Positions 1-12,049 are shown, counted from the first letter of the stretch. The stretch: 64,000 nucleotides of DNA from Branchinecta lynchi (GCA_023053575.1 JAKZAP010000014.1:17076938-17140937), one strand, 5' to 3'. A program made the numbers and translations. The notes: generated from the letters alone by a model not told the origin.

Positions 1-130
1 ATCAGTTTTTCGCAAAATAGTCGATTTTTCGCAAACAACTTCTTAAAATTCTTAGAATTTCTTAAAATTCATCGGTTTTTCTTAAAAAAGTCATTTTTCT
101 GCAAAAAATTAGTTGGTGAAAGTGATCAGT
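1..130. repeat. A/T-rich degenerate tandem repeat
   Basis: Irregular repeats of the type 'cagtttttcgcaaaa' and 'cttaaaattcatcgg' fill the start of the window. Similar wording recurs at 32130-32256, next to an R copy. No coding potential is seen. Confidence 0.4.
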
Positions 131-275
131 CATTCAGTAAATACCTTGCACCTCTCCCCCCCCCCTCAAACATTTCGGCTAGTTACGCCTCTGGGCACAT
201 CAGTGATTTTTTTGGCATTGCAAACAAATGAGTTGAAAAGTTTTTCGATTGCGAGAAGGAATATCTAGAGAGAAG

Positions 276-437
276 ATATATTCAAACAAATGCATAAAAC
301 GGATACGTCAGCTACGATGGTTTGGCAGCGATATTTCGGCCCGTCCTGGCAAGGGTCCTTGTCAGGCTGTCAAACTTCAGGATCAACGTTGGGGAAGGAA
401 CAAGCCTGCACTCATACCCTGCGTATCCGTTTATGAA
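276..437 (+). mobile_element. M1 foldback MITE, left part
   Basis: It begins with 'atattcaaacaaatgcat', then an 'aaaacggatacgtcagc' block, 'gcgatatttcggcc' and 'aagggtccttgtcaggctgtc'. The same words occur in inverted order in the M1 copies at 12050-12338 and 48215-48350, and as both arms of the copies at 18138-18326 and 22277-22672. This copy ends in a short 'gcgtatccgttta' arm, so it is probably internally deleted. A further M1 terminus (tgcattgtttgaatatatg) lies at 625-645. Confidence 0.6.
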
Positions 438-1305
438 TGAATGAATGAATTTATGACGCACTGCCCAAGGGCGTAAGTGCAGTAAAAAAGATAAAGAAAT
501 ATAAAATAATCGCAAAAAACTCAACAAATATTTTCCATAAAGGTTCACTAATTTAGAACCACGTTGATGGGATCATGGACAGGTAATTTTCCAATCGGAG
601 AACACAAATTAGAGGAGAGAAATTATGCATTGTTTGAATATATGTTTCCCGGTCAGCATGGGCTCAAGGAGAGGGAATAGGTCAGAAGGGCAGAACCTAC
701 TTAATTCTACTTCCCTGCGATGATCCAAAGCTTAGAGAAAGAAGGTGCATATGTTAAACCGATGCAATGTGCGCCTTTTGTCGCAGGGCAGACTAAAGAG
801 TAGTATTTTTTTTTAATCCGAGATGATACATAGAAAAAAGGCTACCCTCCTACCCCCCCCCCTCCCCCCAACTCCTGTCGGTAGTAATAGAACCCGTTCT
901 TCCAACAATTATGTAGAGTCCGATTCTTAAATCATTATTCACTTTTCTTTTACAAATAAAACCGTTTTGCTGAAGATTATGGTGAGAATTCGTACGAGTT
1001 ACGTTGTAACGAAAATTTGTTGCGTTTGTAACGGAGGAAAGTAAATCGTAGAAACGAAGCATAAGGCTCAATCTACTGCGTTAAGAATCCTAAGACTGTT
1101 GTTAACTGACGAAACAAAAAAAATCAGTTCGCCAGACCTTACAGATTCGCTAAAAATTGAGAATATGTGAACACTACCAAAAAGTCACTTCCGTTTTTTG
1201 TTACGTTGGAAACGCGTTGTTTTTGGAGCCGTACACAAACTGTTCAATGGAAATTGCTGGAATACTTTACATAAGAAAGAAGAAGGCTTGACCTTGACAT
1301 ACAGT
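438..1305. other. Non-coding stretch
   Basis: Apart from the M1 terminus near 625-690 ('tgtttgaatatatg', then 'catgggctcaagg') and a poly-C run at 853-868, I see no gene, RNA or repeat family here. Confidence 0.5.
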
Positions 1306-2163
1306 AACAAGACCAAAGGTTTCGATGGGATCCCAAAAGTTCAAATTTGATCCAGACAATTGGGTCTTGTCTTCGCCAGATCCAGTCTTCGCCAGACTCC
1401 TTGAAAACTTTTAGTTTAAAATTTAGAAAAAGATTAAGGCAAAATAGCTAATCATATGAGAAAACCAAGTTCAGATATGGATTCAGCATATGTGTTTACC
1501 CCTTTAAGTCATATCTATTTTGACGAAGCAGATCGAAACTTCCTGCCTTACTTCTGTCGATTTTCCGGTTTCGGCGGAATTCGGGAACTGCTTGTCCGGC
1601 GAAAAGTAAAGCTCAAAAACGAATTCAGCATGTCTCCTTAACCCTACATCCAACCTCTAATCAACTTGCAATTAAACTTTTACTTTTAACAAATTCTCCG
1701 GTTTTGGAATATTCCGGCCGAACTAATTGTCCGGCGAGAAAGTAATTTTCATATTCGGAGCACGTTTCCCTGCCCCTAAACCGAACCTCCAATCAACTTC
1801 ATATTACTTTTCACAAATATTCCGGTTTTCGCCGGATTCCGGGTGAAATATTTGTCCGGCGAGAAAATAAATTTCATATTCGGATTCAGCATGTCTTCTT
1901 ATCCCTAATTCGACTATTTCATTAGCTTTAAAAAATATTTTTTGCTCCCCTTAATTTTAAACCCCTCCCCCACCCCTAAATATAGAGCTACATAGCCCAT
2001 CTTCGAACTTGACCTGTACTCTGACCTGAACAGTCCTCGTGCCAAGTTTGATCAAAATATCTCAACCCCTTCGAAAGTTATCGTGCTAACAGACGGACGG
2101 ACAGACGGACAACTTTAAGATGTCATAGGTGTCCCTCCACTTACGTTTTGGGATCCCAAAAAC
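1306..2163 (-). repeat. R-family element, full ends
   Basis: Read on the minus strand, it starts at 'gggatcccaaaacg', continues through 'gtggagggac' and the 'gtccgtccgtctg' microsatellite, then several ~130-bp core units with 'ccggaatccggc' motifs, and ends 'gatcccatcgaaacctttgg' plus 'tcttgtt'. Both ends carry the GGGATCCC palindrome. The same architecture recurs about 12 times in the window in both orientations. No open frame is conserved between copies. Confidence 0.8.
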
Positions 2164-2370
2164 GAGTCCTCCAAGTTGAGAATCGATGACGCTACCGACT
2201 TTCTAAGCGTACAAAACGTTACGTAGGTAACGATGGAGTTGCCCAAGGGCTAAATTGTGTAAAACGTAAAGTTCTGTTCCTAACAATCGTTTCCATCGAC
2301 TGGAAATGGTTTTTCACCTAATTCCTGTGATATGAATGAATGAATTTTTCACGCGCAGCCTAGCGCAGCC

Positions 2371-3576
2371 AAAACGTAAGTGGAGGGATACCTATGACAT
2401 CGTAAAAGTTGTCCGTCTGTCCGTCCGTCCGTCTGTAAGAAATAGAAAACCGTGATTTTCGGGGTTTTTTTCTTTCGTAATGAATGGTCAGCTTGGCTTC
2501 AAACCTTATATTCGTCCGTCTGTAAGCACGATAACTCTCGAAGGGAATGAGATATTTTGATGAAACTTGGTGTGAGGATTCGTTGGGTCGTCGGACCAGT
2601 CAAGTTCGTAGTTGGGCTTTGTAGCCCTACATTTAGGGGTGGGGGAGGGGGTGCAAATTAAGGGCCAAACAAAATATTTTGAAACAGCAATGTGATAGTC
2701 GAGTATGGGGTAAGAAGACATGCTGAACACGATGGTGAAAACCATTTTGTTATCGGACAAGTAGTTCGCCCGGAATCCGGCCAAACCCGGAAACTTTGTC
2801 AAAATTAAAAGTTTTATTTGGAGTTGATTAGATGTTCGATTTAGAGGGAAGGAAGACATGCTGAAGACGATGGTGAAAACTATTTTCTCGACGGACAAGT
2901 ATTTCGACCGGAATCCGGCCCAAACCGGAAAGTTTGTCAAAATTAAAAGTTTTATTTGGAGTTGATTAGATGTTCGATTTAGGGCAAGAAGACATGCTGA
3001 ACACTTATGTGAAAACAAGTTTCTACCCAGACATGTAGTTCGCCCGGAATCCGGCCAAAACCGGAAAACTGTTGGAAGTTAAAGTTTTATTTCTAGTTGA
3101 TTAGATAAGCGATTTAGGGGTAAGAAGAGATGCTGAGTCCCTGTATGACAATCATATTTTACCCGGACATATAGTTCGACCGGAATCCGGCTGGAATCGG
3201 AAAATTTGTTATAAGCTAAATTTTTATTTGAAGTTGATTAGATGTTCATTACTGGGGAAAGAAGATACCCTGATTTCGTCTTTGAGCTTTCTTTTTTCGC
3301 CGGACAAGTAGCTCTGGAGTTCGTCCGAAATCGGGAAATTGGCAGAAATGGCAGGAAGTTTTCGATATGACTTATAAGGGTAAACACACATGCTGAATTC
3401 ATATCTGAACTTGGTTTTCTCAGGTGATTAGCTATTTGGCCTTAATCTGTTTCTGAATTTTAATTGTAAAAATGTTCAAGGAGTCTGGCGATGACTGGAT
3501 CTGACTAAGACAAGACCCAATTGTCTGGACCAAATATTGAATTTTTGGGATCTCATCGAAACCTTTGGTCTTGTTT
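2371..3576 (+). repeat. R-family element
   Basis: It opens with 'aaaacgtaagtggaggga', then the GTCC/GTCT microsatellite. About 80 bp of foreign sequence (2440-2510) interrupts before a second 'gtccgtctgtaagcacg'. Core units with 'cggaatccggcc' follow at roughly 130-bp spacing, and the right end is 'tctcatcgaaacctttgg' plus 'tcttgttt'. The palindrome at the right end has decayed (gggatctca). Confidence 0.8.
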
Positions 3577-4234
3577 CTCTTAGACTGATATTAACTGGCT
3601 CATTTAATAAATCTGCCGGTGGGTCGCTCCGCACTCCGTGAGAGAACTATCGTCCTTCCTGTGGATCGTTTCGGGATGTATGATTTTGGTAACGCGTGTC
3701 TCAGTGAAAGGTGGTCATTAAAATGAAGGCAACTCAACATCTCACTTGGGGAAGGAGACTCGCGTGATCTTCTCAATTGATCCTGTCAGCTTCAATATGC
3801 GATCGTGGGCTTCACCAACTGGTTCCAGCCTCCGGGCCGACCCCGTCCGTCAATCCGTCGATTCACTAATCTTTAACTAATTCCTAAGTACCAATCAAAC
3901 TGACAATCAAAACAACTAAATTAACGCGACTCGCAGGTCCAGGCGCCTTTCCGTCGCCTGAGCATGCAAAATCAACGTGTTCGAGCGGCGCTACACACCC
4001 TTCTTTCCTTACTCTTCCCAGTGTGGCTTGTATAATAAATCACGCTCTGCTCAAAACAGCGACCCAGCAATACTGAATTCAAGCCAATGACCTGCAAGGC
4101 CGTTGCTTCGTTACAATCGCGACTCGGCGGTGGCTTCAGCTGCCAAAGAAGTAGGTGCTCATTAAGCCATAGTCAGATAAGGAGGGAACTTCTCTCTTTC
4201 ATTTTTAAGTAGTGAACTGACAAGGCAGAATTGC
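3577..4234. other. Unassigned stretch
   Basis: The stretch is slightly more GC-rich than its surroundings. It has no open frame of note and I recognise no repeat family in it. Confidence 0.4.
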
Positions 4235-4385
4235 TCATCAGCCGGGATTTGAACCCAGGACCTTTGGCTTTCTAGGCCACTGCTCCACCACTGAGCTATA
4301 GAGGCCTGTGAACATAGTTAGCAAATCACTGCAATATTCAGAGAGAAGCGGGTCATAGGACCAGTGATCCCGCTGAAGGCAAATT
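4235..4385 (-). repeat. tRNA-derived SINE fragment
   Basis: The minus strand of 4240-4308 reads like a tRNA: an A-box-like 'tagctcagtggtggagca', an anticodon-stem-like 'tggcctagaaagcca' and a B box 'ggttcaaatcccggc'. The acceptor strands do not pair, so this is not a working tRNA gene. The adjoining 4305-4385 ('gcaaatcactgcaatattca', 'agtgatcccgctgaagg') recurs at 22205-22275, and a worn tRNA-like piece with the same B box occurs at 21603-21640. A tRNA-headed SINE family is the simplest reading. Confidence 0.6.
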
Positions 4386-4394
4386 AAAAGCAGT

Positions 4395-4660
4395 TCACAT
4401 CCCCATGTCACGGTACTATTTCTTTCGCTTTTTGAGATCCCAAAACGTAAACGATGAGATACCCATAACGTCCAAAAGTTTGTCAGTTCAATTCAGTGGA
4501 ATTTCTTAAACAGTTTGGGCCAAATTCACGAAAGCAGTTCGCATCCCCATGTCACGGTACTATTTCTTTCGCTTTTTGAGATCCCAAAACGTAAACGATG
4601 GGATACCGATGACGTCCAAAAGTTTGTCCGTCCGTTAGTTCAATTCAGTGGAATTTCTTA
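4395..4660. repeat. Direct duplication containing R terminus
   Basis: The segment 'gttcacatccccatgtcacg' through 'tttgtcagttcaattcagtg' (4392-4503) recurs at 4537-4655 with few differences. Each copy holds a short R-like start (gagatcccaaaacgtaaacg) without the R core. It is a local duplication about 145 bp apart. Confidence 0.7.
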
Positions 4661-4740
4661 TCTTCCAATACAACGGTCTATCCGATTTTGTGGTTATCGT
4701 CCATATTAACACTGAAAACAACAAATCCGACAAAATAAAC

Positions 4741-5730
4741 TAGACCTACGTTGCCTCGGCAACGTGAAGTGTTGTAGCAACCTTTGTTCGCCTTCGCCGA
4801 CTAAAGTGTTGCGAGAGCAACACTTTGGTTTTGTTTCTTCGCTAACGGTTAAATGCTGAATTTGTCAACCAATCGAGAATTTCAAAACATGGTTATCCGC
4901 AGCGTTGAAAAAAAAAAAGAAGAAGAATATCGGAAGTATTGACTAAATTGACTTTGCACCCAGTTGAACTTTATCCTTTTCAACCGTAGACATCGTGACC
5001 TGTGGAAACTTGGAATATTATCTTATATAACCTAGTTGGTAATATAAAGCTATCCATAGCTTTTTAGTTCAAAATACCACAGATGTCACTCTGCTAATTA
5101 TTGCGAAACATATCCTTGTTTTACATTGTCATTAGTATCCGTTACGTTAACACTTAATTCTAGGTTACAGTGAAAGACTATCACCATAGACCATTCTAGC
5201 ATCTAATGAAAATGACAATGCCGTAGTAACCAAATTCTTGAACGACGACATGAACCAAACTATCCTTATCGCCAAAAAAAACACCGGAAACAAAATAGTT
5301 ACACTTACTAGAAAAAGTCGGAAGCCCCTCGTCACCGAAGATAATTATGGAGTACTCGCCGACTGTTAATTACAATCCACCAGTCGTGGTTCCGCCTATT
5401 TTTTGTGTGAGTGTGTACCCTACCACTAAAGTTGTCAACCCCTCAAAGACTTAATTCCAAGTTCCAGTGAAAAACCATGGAGACTAAATTTATTACCCTC
5501 AGATTTATAGAGGTCAAATAAAATGTGCACCAATTTGCACTAGTTTCTAGCCCCTTATGAACCCCTTCTAGCAACCGATTCCTAGTTACAAGTCCAGCTC
5601 CCCGTGATAGATATAGTACTAAATTGTTTTCAGTTCAAATACACCAGAAACAAATAATAGGATTAATAGGTACACCAGCAAAGTCATTGTTAAGTCATTG
5701 TCTAAAGTCCACCGAACCACGAAGGAAGCC
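4741..5730 (-). repeat. W-family repeat, inverted copy
   Basis: The left part holds the self-palindrome 'gtgttgcgagagcaacac' followed by 'tttggttttg', which is also found at 60778-60805. The rest, read on the minus strand, matches the big W block at 61250-64000: 'aagataatattccaagtttc', 'cgatgtctacggttg' and 'aaaggataaagttcaactg' are all recognisable. No coding frame survives. Confidence 0.7.
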
Positions 5731-6050
5731 CCTTGCATAAATCCTGTGAGGAAGGTGTTTCATATTTGATGCGACGGTCTATCAGGTCAGGATACAGAAC
5801 AGATTTGAAGATGGGCCCGTAACCCTGTGTTTTCTGTTACGGGGGTACACACGGTTCTATCAGAATCACTGCAATGCTACATTCTTCCAGTTACTCTCAA
5901 AGCACGTACTAAACATTTCCAAGACTTTTCTTTGAATTTTGAGAAGGTCAGTCCTAACCGAAAGTTATAGTAATATCTCTGCAGCGCAACATTGTTCGGT
6001 TTTACTAGCAAAGCCCATATAAAACGCTCATCATATTCTAATCTTCGGCT
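5731..6050. other. Unassigned stretch
   Basis: No gene, RNA or clear repeat is seen. The final bases (cttcggcttttgcttctaat) match a segment at about 8523, so this may be the edge of the V or adjacent repeat block. Confidence 0.4.
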
Positions 6051-6059
6051 TTTGCTTCT

Positions 6060-8190
6060 AATTTTTATTGCACTTGAGCATACTCAAGTGCCATAGAGCA
6101 ATCGTAATTTCTGGCGGTCTGTCGGTCTGTCCCGGTTTTGCTAGTTTGGGCACTTCTGCAAAAGCTAGAACGATGAAACTTGGCTGGCATATCAGGGACC
6201 CGACCAGATTAACTTAAAAATAATCACTTCCCCGAGCCGACTTTCCCCGGATCCGGGACTACGGAAACTAAGAAAACGGGTAGTAAAAGGGGAGCACAAA
6301 GTAATGCCCGGACGTGGTATCGATCCAACGTCCTCTTTGGTGGAAGCCTCGCCCGCTAGCCTAAACCGCCGTTCTTGCTTGTGTTCTCGTGAAACGTTTC
6401 CACTTAAGCCGAGACACAAGCTAGGACAATAAAACTTGCCAGGCATGTGAGGGAACGGACCAGGCTAACTTGGAAATAATCACTTCCCCGATCCAGCCAT
6501 CGGGGTGGGAGTGGAGAAATGGGGAATCCGGAAACTAGAATCATGCATAACTTTGGAATGGTAATCGGACATGCATGAAACTTGACAAGTGTGAAGAACA
6601 AGTTTCTCAGATTTTTAATTTCAAATCTGGCCCGAATCCGAAAAATGGGGGTGGGGGTAGAGGGGGGGGGGCGGAAAATCTTGTCAAACGCTTAGGGTCG
6701 GGGTGGAACTTGGAGGGAAGAATGAGCATTAATCCTAGTTACTTTATTGACAAAACGGGACCGGATCGTTTCGCAGTGAAGGGTGTCGGAGGGGGTTTCC
6801 GGTTATCACGACACGAGTTACGTAGCGTGCACACACAGTTCGAATTTCGCAGTCAGATGCGAATTTCCTTCTCCATTCCGTAATTTCGACGCATCGCATG
6901 CGGATTCGGTCTGATAATTTCGTTGCTTATTGAGTAGAAAATACTCTACTTTTTCCGGAGCGAATGTTAAACGCATGCGAAATTGTCCTCTGAGAACTGA
7001 AAAATTATAGATGTTTGGAATTTGAAATGTATCTATGACCTATTTAATGTCAGCTGCAAAACCATGTTTATTAGAGAAAGATCTTGGCGGCAAGTGTCTG
7101 CTGAATGCAAGCTACCATTTCATACACTTGCTGCAATAAAAGGAAAATACTGGTCAATCAAAGCAGTTTCTTAAGTGCATCTTTCTTTGATACTCCTCAG
7201 AACTGTTCAAAGTGACATAGGCTACACCTCCTGTATTTTATATAATAAATTATAAAACAGACATTTTTTAATGACAGAGAATTTGCAAACATTCGGCAAT
7301 CAATCAGCATTATCTGACTGTAGGCTAAGCAGTGGATTTTTCAAATCTGGGGCCAAGTTTCCCGTCCGAATTTCGTTTCATCTGAAAAACCTGTCGGGCG
7401 AAAAAAAAAAAAAAAAAACCTGTCGCGAATTTTGCGTGCGCGTTTTCGCGTGCGGGATCTCACCGGACTGTGGGTGTACTTAGCTTTAGGGTGCTGCCAG
7501 ATGTACCAGGACCATGAAACTTGGCAGACATATTAGATACTCTCCCAGGTCGACTTGAAAATAGTTCCTCTCCCGATAAGATGATCTTGGGGGGAGTGGA
7601 GGGATGGGGAATCCAAGATCTAGTGACATGCATAACTTTGGAACGGGTGATTGGACGGGAATGAATCTTGACAAGTGTCAAGACCAAGTGGCTCAGATGA
7701 TCAATTTCAAGTCTGGAACGAATTCGATAACTGGGGGGGGGGGGAGCTGGAGGGGGTTTGCTGGAAATCTCGTGTAACGCTTAAGAGTCGAGAGATCGGG
7801 ATGGGACGTAAAGGAGAGAACAAGCACAAGCCGTAGAAAAAATATTGACAAAACAGGACCGGATCATATCACAGTGGGGGGGAGTTCGATAGGGTTTTCC
7901 ACAATTCCGATGATCACGAGTTGGGGTACTTCCAAATGTGCTATGACCATGAAACCTGGTAGGCATGTTAGGGACTCTATCAGATTGGCTTAAAAATAAC
8001 CCCTCCCCTGATCCGATAATCGTTGTGGGGAGAAACAGTTGTCAATGAGTGGAATAACCATTCCAGATTTACTAGATGAAGCCGATTTTCTGTTGGAATG
8101 AATATCGGGAGAGAGATCCAGACGTGGCAACTGCAAACCATATCTGACAAACATGCTACTGTTCTTACAAGTGCCATATGAGCTTTCAGC
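6060..8190 (+). repeat. V-family long tandem repeat block
   Basis: Diverged units carry recurring landmarks: 'acgatgaaacttggc', 'cttccccgatccgac', a G-rich run, then 'gcataactttggaa' and 'atgaaacttgacaagtg'. Landmarks fall near 6174, 6431, 6575, 7514, 7660 and 7950. The block begins with 'gtctgtcggtctgtcccgg', which resembles the start of the R family. The same family reappears at 17320-18420. Several short open frames here are by-products of repeat composition. Confidence 0.7.
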
Positions 8191-8204
8191 TTGTTCTTTG
8201 GCTT

Positions 8205-8765
8205 TTTTTTCGAAAAAAAAGTAGCCGTGTTTGTGAGGACGGTAAGGACGCAGCAGTCTTCGAGTTTAACTTAATAAAGTCCTAAGGATAACTTGGACTC
8301 CCTAATCCTGATCCAGTCTTCAGCTTTTGCTTCCGACAAACTCACTCTTGAGGCGTACAGCGATAATAGAGGGAGTTAAACAACAACAAACGTGGATACT
8401 CCTGTGGGAGGGAGTCCTTGCAGAATGACGAACGCTATTGTAATGTCCCTGCAGTGCAACATAGTTCGGTTTTACTAGTAAAGTCCATATAAGACGATGG
8501 ACTCTCTAATCATATTCTGATCTTCAGCTTTTGCTTCTAGTTTTTCTTTGGCCTTTTTTCTGAAAAACATAGCCGTGTTCGTGAGAACGGCAAGAACGCA
8601 ACAATCTGTTTAATAAGTGCTAAAGAAACATTGGACCTAATCTGATCCAGTCTTTTACTGTTGCTTCAGGCAAACAACTCTTGAAGTGAGAATAGAGGGA
8701 GTTACATAACGAAAACGTGGATACTTCTCTGTGGGAGGAGTCCCCTGAGAATGGTGGAAGTACGC
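8205..8765 (+). repeat. Tandem duplication, two diverged units
   Basis: The block 'tagccgtgtttgtgaggacgg' through 'gataatagagggagtta' and 'aacgtggatactcctg' (about 8220-8440) recurs at about 8565-8765 with substitutions and small indels, about 340 bp downstream. It seems non-coding. Confidence 0.65.
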
Positions 8766-8769
8766 CTTT

Positions 8770-10130
8770 AAGTGTCCGCCGCGTGGTGAATGGTACCATC
8801 AGGGCATTATGTGATGTCATTCATCAAAAACCCGACAACAAATTTAAAGGACTGAATAAAAGCGGAAGATGACATGCGAATGTTCATAAGGATGAATAAA
8901 ATTGTTCAAAAGACAGTATCTGAAACTTACAAGTATGTCGTGGCTTGTCATTCGCTAATTAATTCCGTTCATGCAAGGAATGAAAAAATACTGCTAACTG
9001 AGTGCTTCGATGATACGAAAGTAAATATAAGTGAAATGGAAAAGTGCGGAAGTGTCTCTTTTCCTTTCCGTATTCCCAGCGACTGTTTTTCTGGCAAGTA
9101 AAATCAAACAGTATCAGCTATACAGTTGACAACAGAGATCTTTTATCAGAAGCCGACTTGTTTGCCAGGAGTGCTTGCTGCCTTCATCCCAGAAGTAATA
9201 ATCATGCAAACGAATTCAATTATGAAAAACTGTTTCAATCAAGCTGTGTGTTGATGTACCTCTCGCTCTAAATTTAACCACACGTTTAATTCGGGCGATA
9301 TTTTGCTAAGGCTAATCTTGACTCATAGACAGCTGCTAATTTTAGATAGTTAGAGTGAATGTCGATTGCTATCACAAGAGTTATTAACGGGAAAGTAGTA
9401 GTGCGGAGGCGCCGGTTATTTATTATTTCATTTAGCGTTAAGCTTTTAGCTTGTACGGTCAATCTGTCTAGGGATTCGTCTGGGTTAGACCAGCTTCTCT
9501 TATGAATAGTAAGCTGCGAGGGTTTACTCCTGGTGGGCACCGGGTACTTACTGTAATGCTATTTTGGGAGTCAGTAACCCCTCGGTAGGCTGGACAAGAC
9601 CACATGGAACTTCCGAAGGGCCAGGTACCAAACATTTTCTCTGGTGTCACTAACTTCAAAGTAGAATTGAAGGGCTAGGTTACTCTATTGTTTTATTTCT
9701 TCGTGAATTAGCCTCACTACCAACATTCCTAGCTTCCTAAGCTACTGTGTTCAGGCGGTCCCCTCTGTACAAAAAAATAAGATTGCGATTGCTTCAGTAG
9801 GCAGTGCACAATTGTTCTCCAAAAGATTGTCGGTTCTTATGATTATTAGGAAATCAGTTTTGTTTCAGCTTTGAGGGCATATCTCTGTGTTAGTCTATCT
9901 TCTTCAACCCGCGGCGCTTAACGCTTAACACTGTGATCCTTAGGCGCTGGTGCGCGTCTCTTATAGACGCAATGCAGTCAACTCGCTCGCACTGTAGAGT
10001 CATCTGCGGTGACGGGTAACATCGTACTGAGGTAGAAGATTGCAGAGACATTATTCCAGATAATCGCATTGAAACGAACGAGAATGATCATTATGATCCC
10101 CTTCCTTGGTTGAACTATAACCACTGGCAG
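8770..10130. other. Unassigned stretch
   Basis: Short open frames exist (for example 8874-9101 and 9044-9271) but none resembles a known protein and none is repeated elsewhere in the window. A 45-codon open stretch near 10030-10165 is protein-like in composition but has no start, splice site or recognisable family. Confidence 0.4.
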
Positions 10131-10249
10131 CATGCAAGCGGGTTGTCGCGAAACTTCTCCATTTGAAACATCAGCTCAGTTTCATTGGACTAGATTTAAA
10201 GACAAACAAAAAATACATAATTTACATTCCTGCCAGGAAAGCACGAATG

Positions 10250-10405
10250 AGTGCTTTCTTGGCAGCCCCTGGCGAAATGTCCCCATGTCAAAACGTCTCC
10301 ACAGGGACGAACGTCGGCATCGGCGAAACGACCCCGTGGCGAAACCTCTCCATGAGAAACCCAGTGGCTAAATGTCCCCGTGGCGAGACGTCCCCGGTTA
10401 AAGTG
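10250..10405 (+). repeat. GGCGAAACGTCCCC minisatellite, left arm
   Basis: There are at least seven imperfect repeats of a roughly 16-20-bp word related to 'gtggcgaaacgtcccc'. The inverse complement of the same words is found at 11785-11860 and again near 12345, so the AACAACTG-rich block between is bracketed by inverted minisatellites. Confidence 0.65.
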
Positions 10406-10609
10406 AACCAAAAGACAAATCAAAATAATACACATTTTTTTTTTTTGGTGGGGGGGGGGGGATTTAATGATTTATATCATGCCCGGCGTTATTTCATTTC
10501 GGACCAGAGCATGGGAATAAGAGATTAAAATCGCCTAGGTTTACAATTTAAATATTATCCCGAGATATGCAAGATCCACGAAACAAGATCTTGAACTTCA
10601 CGTGCCATT

Positions 10610-11790
10610 CCCCGTATGGAAATAATTAACTCGTAAACAATTTTTTTCAGTTGTTTACGATCGTTAACAACTGTACACAATTTTTTACAACTATAAATAA
10701 TTGTTAACAACTGTAAACAATTGTTAACAATTGGAAACAGTTCTTTCCGATCGTAATTTTCCGATCGTATTTTTCGTATCCATTCAAAATGATCGTTGTC
10801 AGTTGTTTCCTTCGTTTTCAATTGTTTTCAGTCGGAAACAGTTGGTTTTGTTTTCAAGTCGTGACATACAGACCCGGGTTTTAACAACTCGGGAGTTTTA
10901 ACAACTCGGGAGTTTTAACAACTGTGTAACAACAAAAAATGAGTTTAACAACTTTGGTTACGAAGTCCCGAAACAGGACCTAATTTTTTACAGCGGTAAT
11001 AGGGAAGTTGAATTTTTTTTTAGTCGTAAATGATCAAAATAGTTTAACTGAAACGGTGAATCTAAATTCCCAATCGTAAGCGATTGAAAACAACCAGTCC
11101 CGTATCGAGGAATTTATTTCGGGGGAGGGGGGGGGGGGTTGCCTTCTGGTCGGACAAAAAAGTACAAAAAACACATAGATCAGAGGGAAAAGCCTATAAA
11201 TATCGTTCTTTTTGTATGTTTCGGGGGGGGGGGGTTCAATCCCCTAACCCCCCTGGATACGGCCTTGGAAACAACTGTTTCCGATTGTAATTTTTACAAT
11301 TGTTTACGATTGTTATTTTGTTCAATATTGAACAACTGTTTACGATCGTGTTCGGTTGTTTTCGATCGTTTTCAGTTGTTTTCGATCGGAAACAGTTGGT
11401 TTGGTTTCCAAGTACTGAAACAAGACCTGATTTTTTACAGCGGTAGTAGGAAAGTTGAATTTTGTTGAGTTGTAAACGATCAAAACAGAATAACTGAAAC
11501 GGCGAATTTAAAATCCCAATCGCAAACGATTGGAAACAACTGTTTCCAATCGTAATTTTACAACTGTTTACAATTGTTTTTTTTCAAGTGTCATTGAACA
11601 ACTGTTTACGATCGTTTTCAGTTGTTTTCTGTCGGAAACTGTTGATTTGGTTTCCAAGTACTGAAAGAAGACCTAATTTTTTTCAGCAGTAGTAGGAAAG
11701 TTGAATTTTGTTGAGTTGTGAACGATCAAAATAGTTTAACAGAAACGGTGAATCTAAAATCCCAATCGTAAGCGATTGGAAACGTTTCGC
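10610..11790 (+). repeat. AACAACTG-rich repeat block with three tandem units
   Basis: The block is dense in 'aacaactg', 'cagttgtt', 'gatcggaaacagttgg' and 'acgatcgt' words, many forming short inverted pairs. A longer unit ('gacctaattttttacagcgg' then 'agttgaattttt' then 'cccaatcgtaagcgattg') is present three times, near 10977, 11425 and 11670. A G-rich hAT element is inserted in the first interval. No protein-coding signal is seen. Confidence 0.7.
11095..11267 (+). mobile_element. hAT-type MITE, G-rich family, copy a
   Basis: The termini are 'cagtcccgtatcgag' and the inverse of 'caaggccgtatccag'. The interior has a poly-G run, then 'cggacaaaaaagtacaaaaa', 'cagagggaaaagcctata', 'tttgtatgtttcggggg' and a C run. 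The flanking 8-mers are aaaacaac (11087-11094) and gaaacaac (11268-11275), 7 of 8 identical. Known: hAT elements make 8-bp target duplications. The four copies in this window agree with that. Confidence 0.85.
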
Positions 11791-11860
11791 CTCTGGGGCT
11801 CTGGGGCCCTCTGAGGACGTTTTGCCACGGGGACATTTTGCCATGAGGAGTGTCATTGAA
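11785..11860 (-). repeat. GGCGAAACGTCCCC minisatellite, right arm
   Basis: The inverse complement of the 10250-10405 array: 'tttcgcctctggggc', 'gaggacgttttgccacgg', 'ggacattttgccatgagg'. A last unit (ttgccatgaggaggtttcg) is at 12341-12359, just before Shc exon 1. Confidence 0.65.
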
Positions 11861-12049
11861 TCGTGCAGCAAAAACAGCAGCCTTGTCAAAAATTAAATCT
11901 CAGCACTAGTTTTTCCGTGCAGTGATTATTAAAAGTAATAGATACAGGCGAGCACTCCATAATACAAGTTTTCAGTCCCTTAATAATAACAAAACCGTAG
12001 TTGATCAAAATACAGTAAAAAACTTCTCTGTCGTCGCCCCAATCGTGCA

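Noticed and set aside
2506..3018. 170-codon minus frame
   Set aside because: It is the tandem R core read through; the unit length keeps the frame open and the peptide repeats itself.
4240..4308. Possible functional tRNA gene (minus strand)
   Set aside because: The acceptor strands do not pair, and the flank recurs with a second damaged copy, which fits a SINE.
10030..10165. 45-codon protein-like open stretch (DHYDPLPWLNYNHWQHASGL)
   Set aside because: No start codon, splice acceptor, family match or second copy; it ends in a stop just inside the next region.
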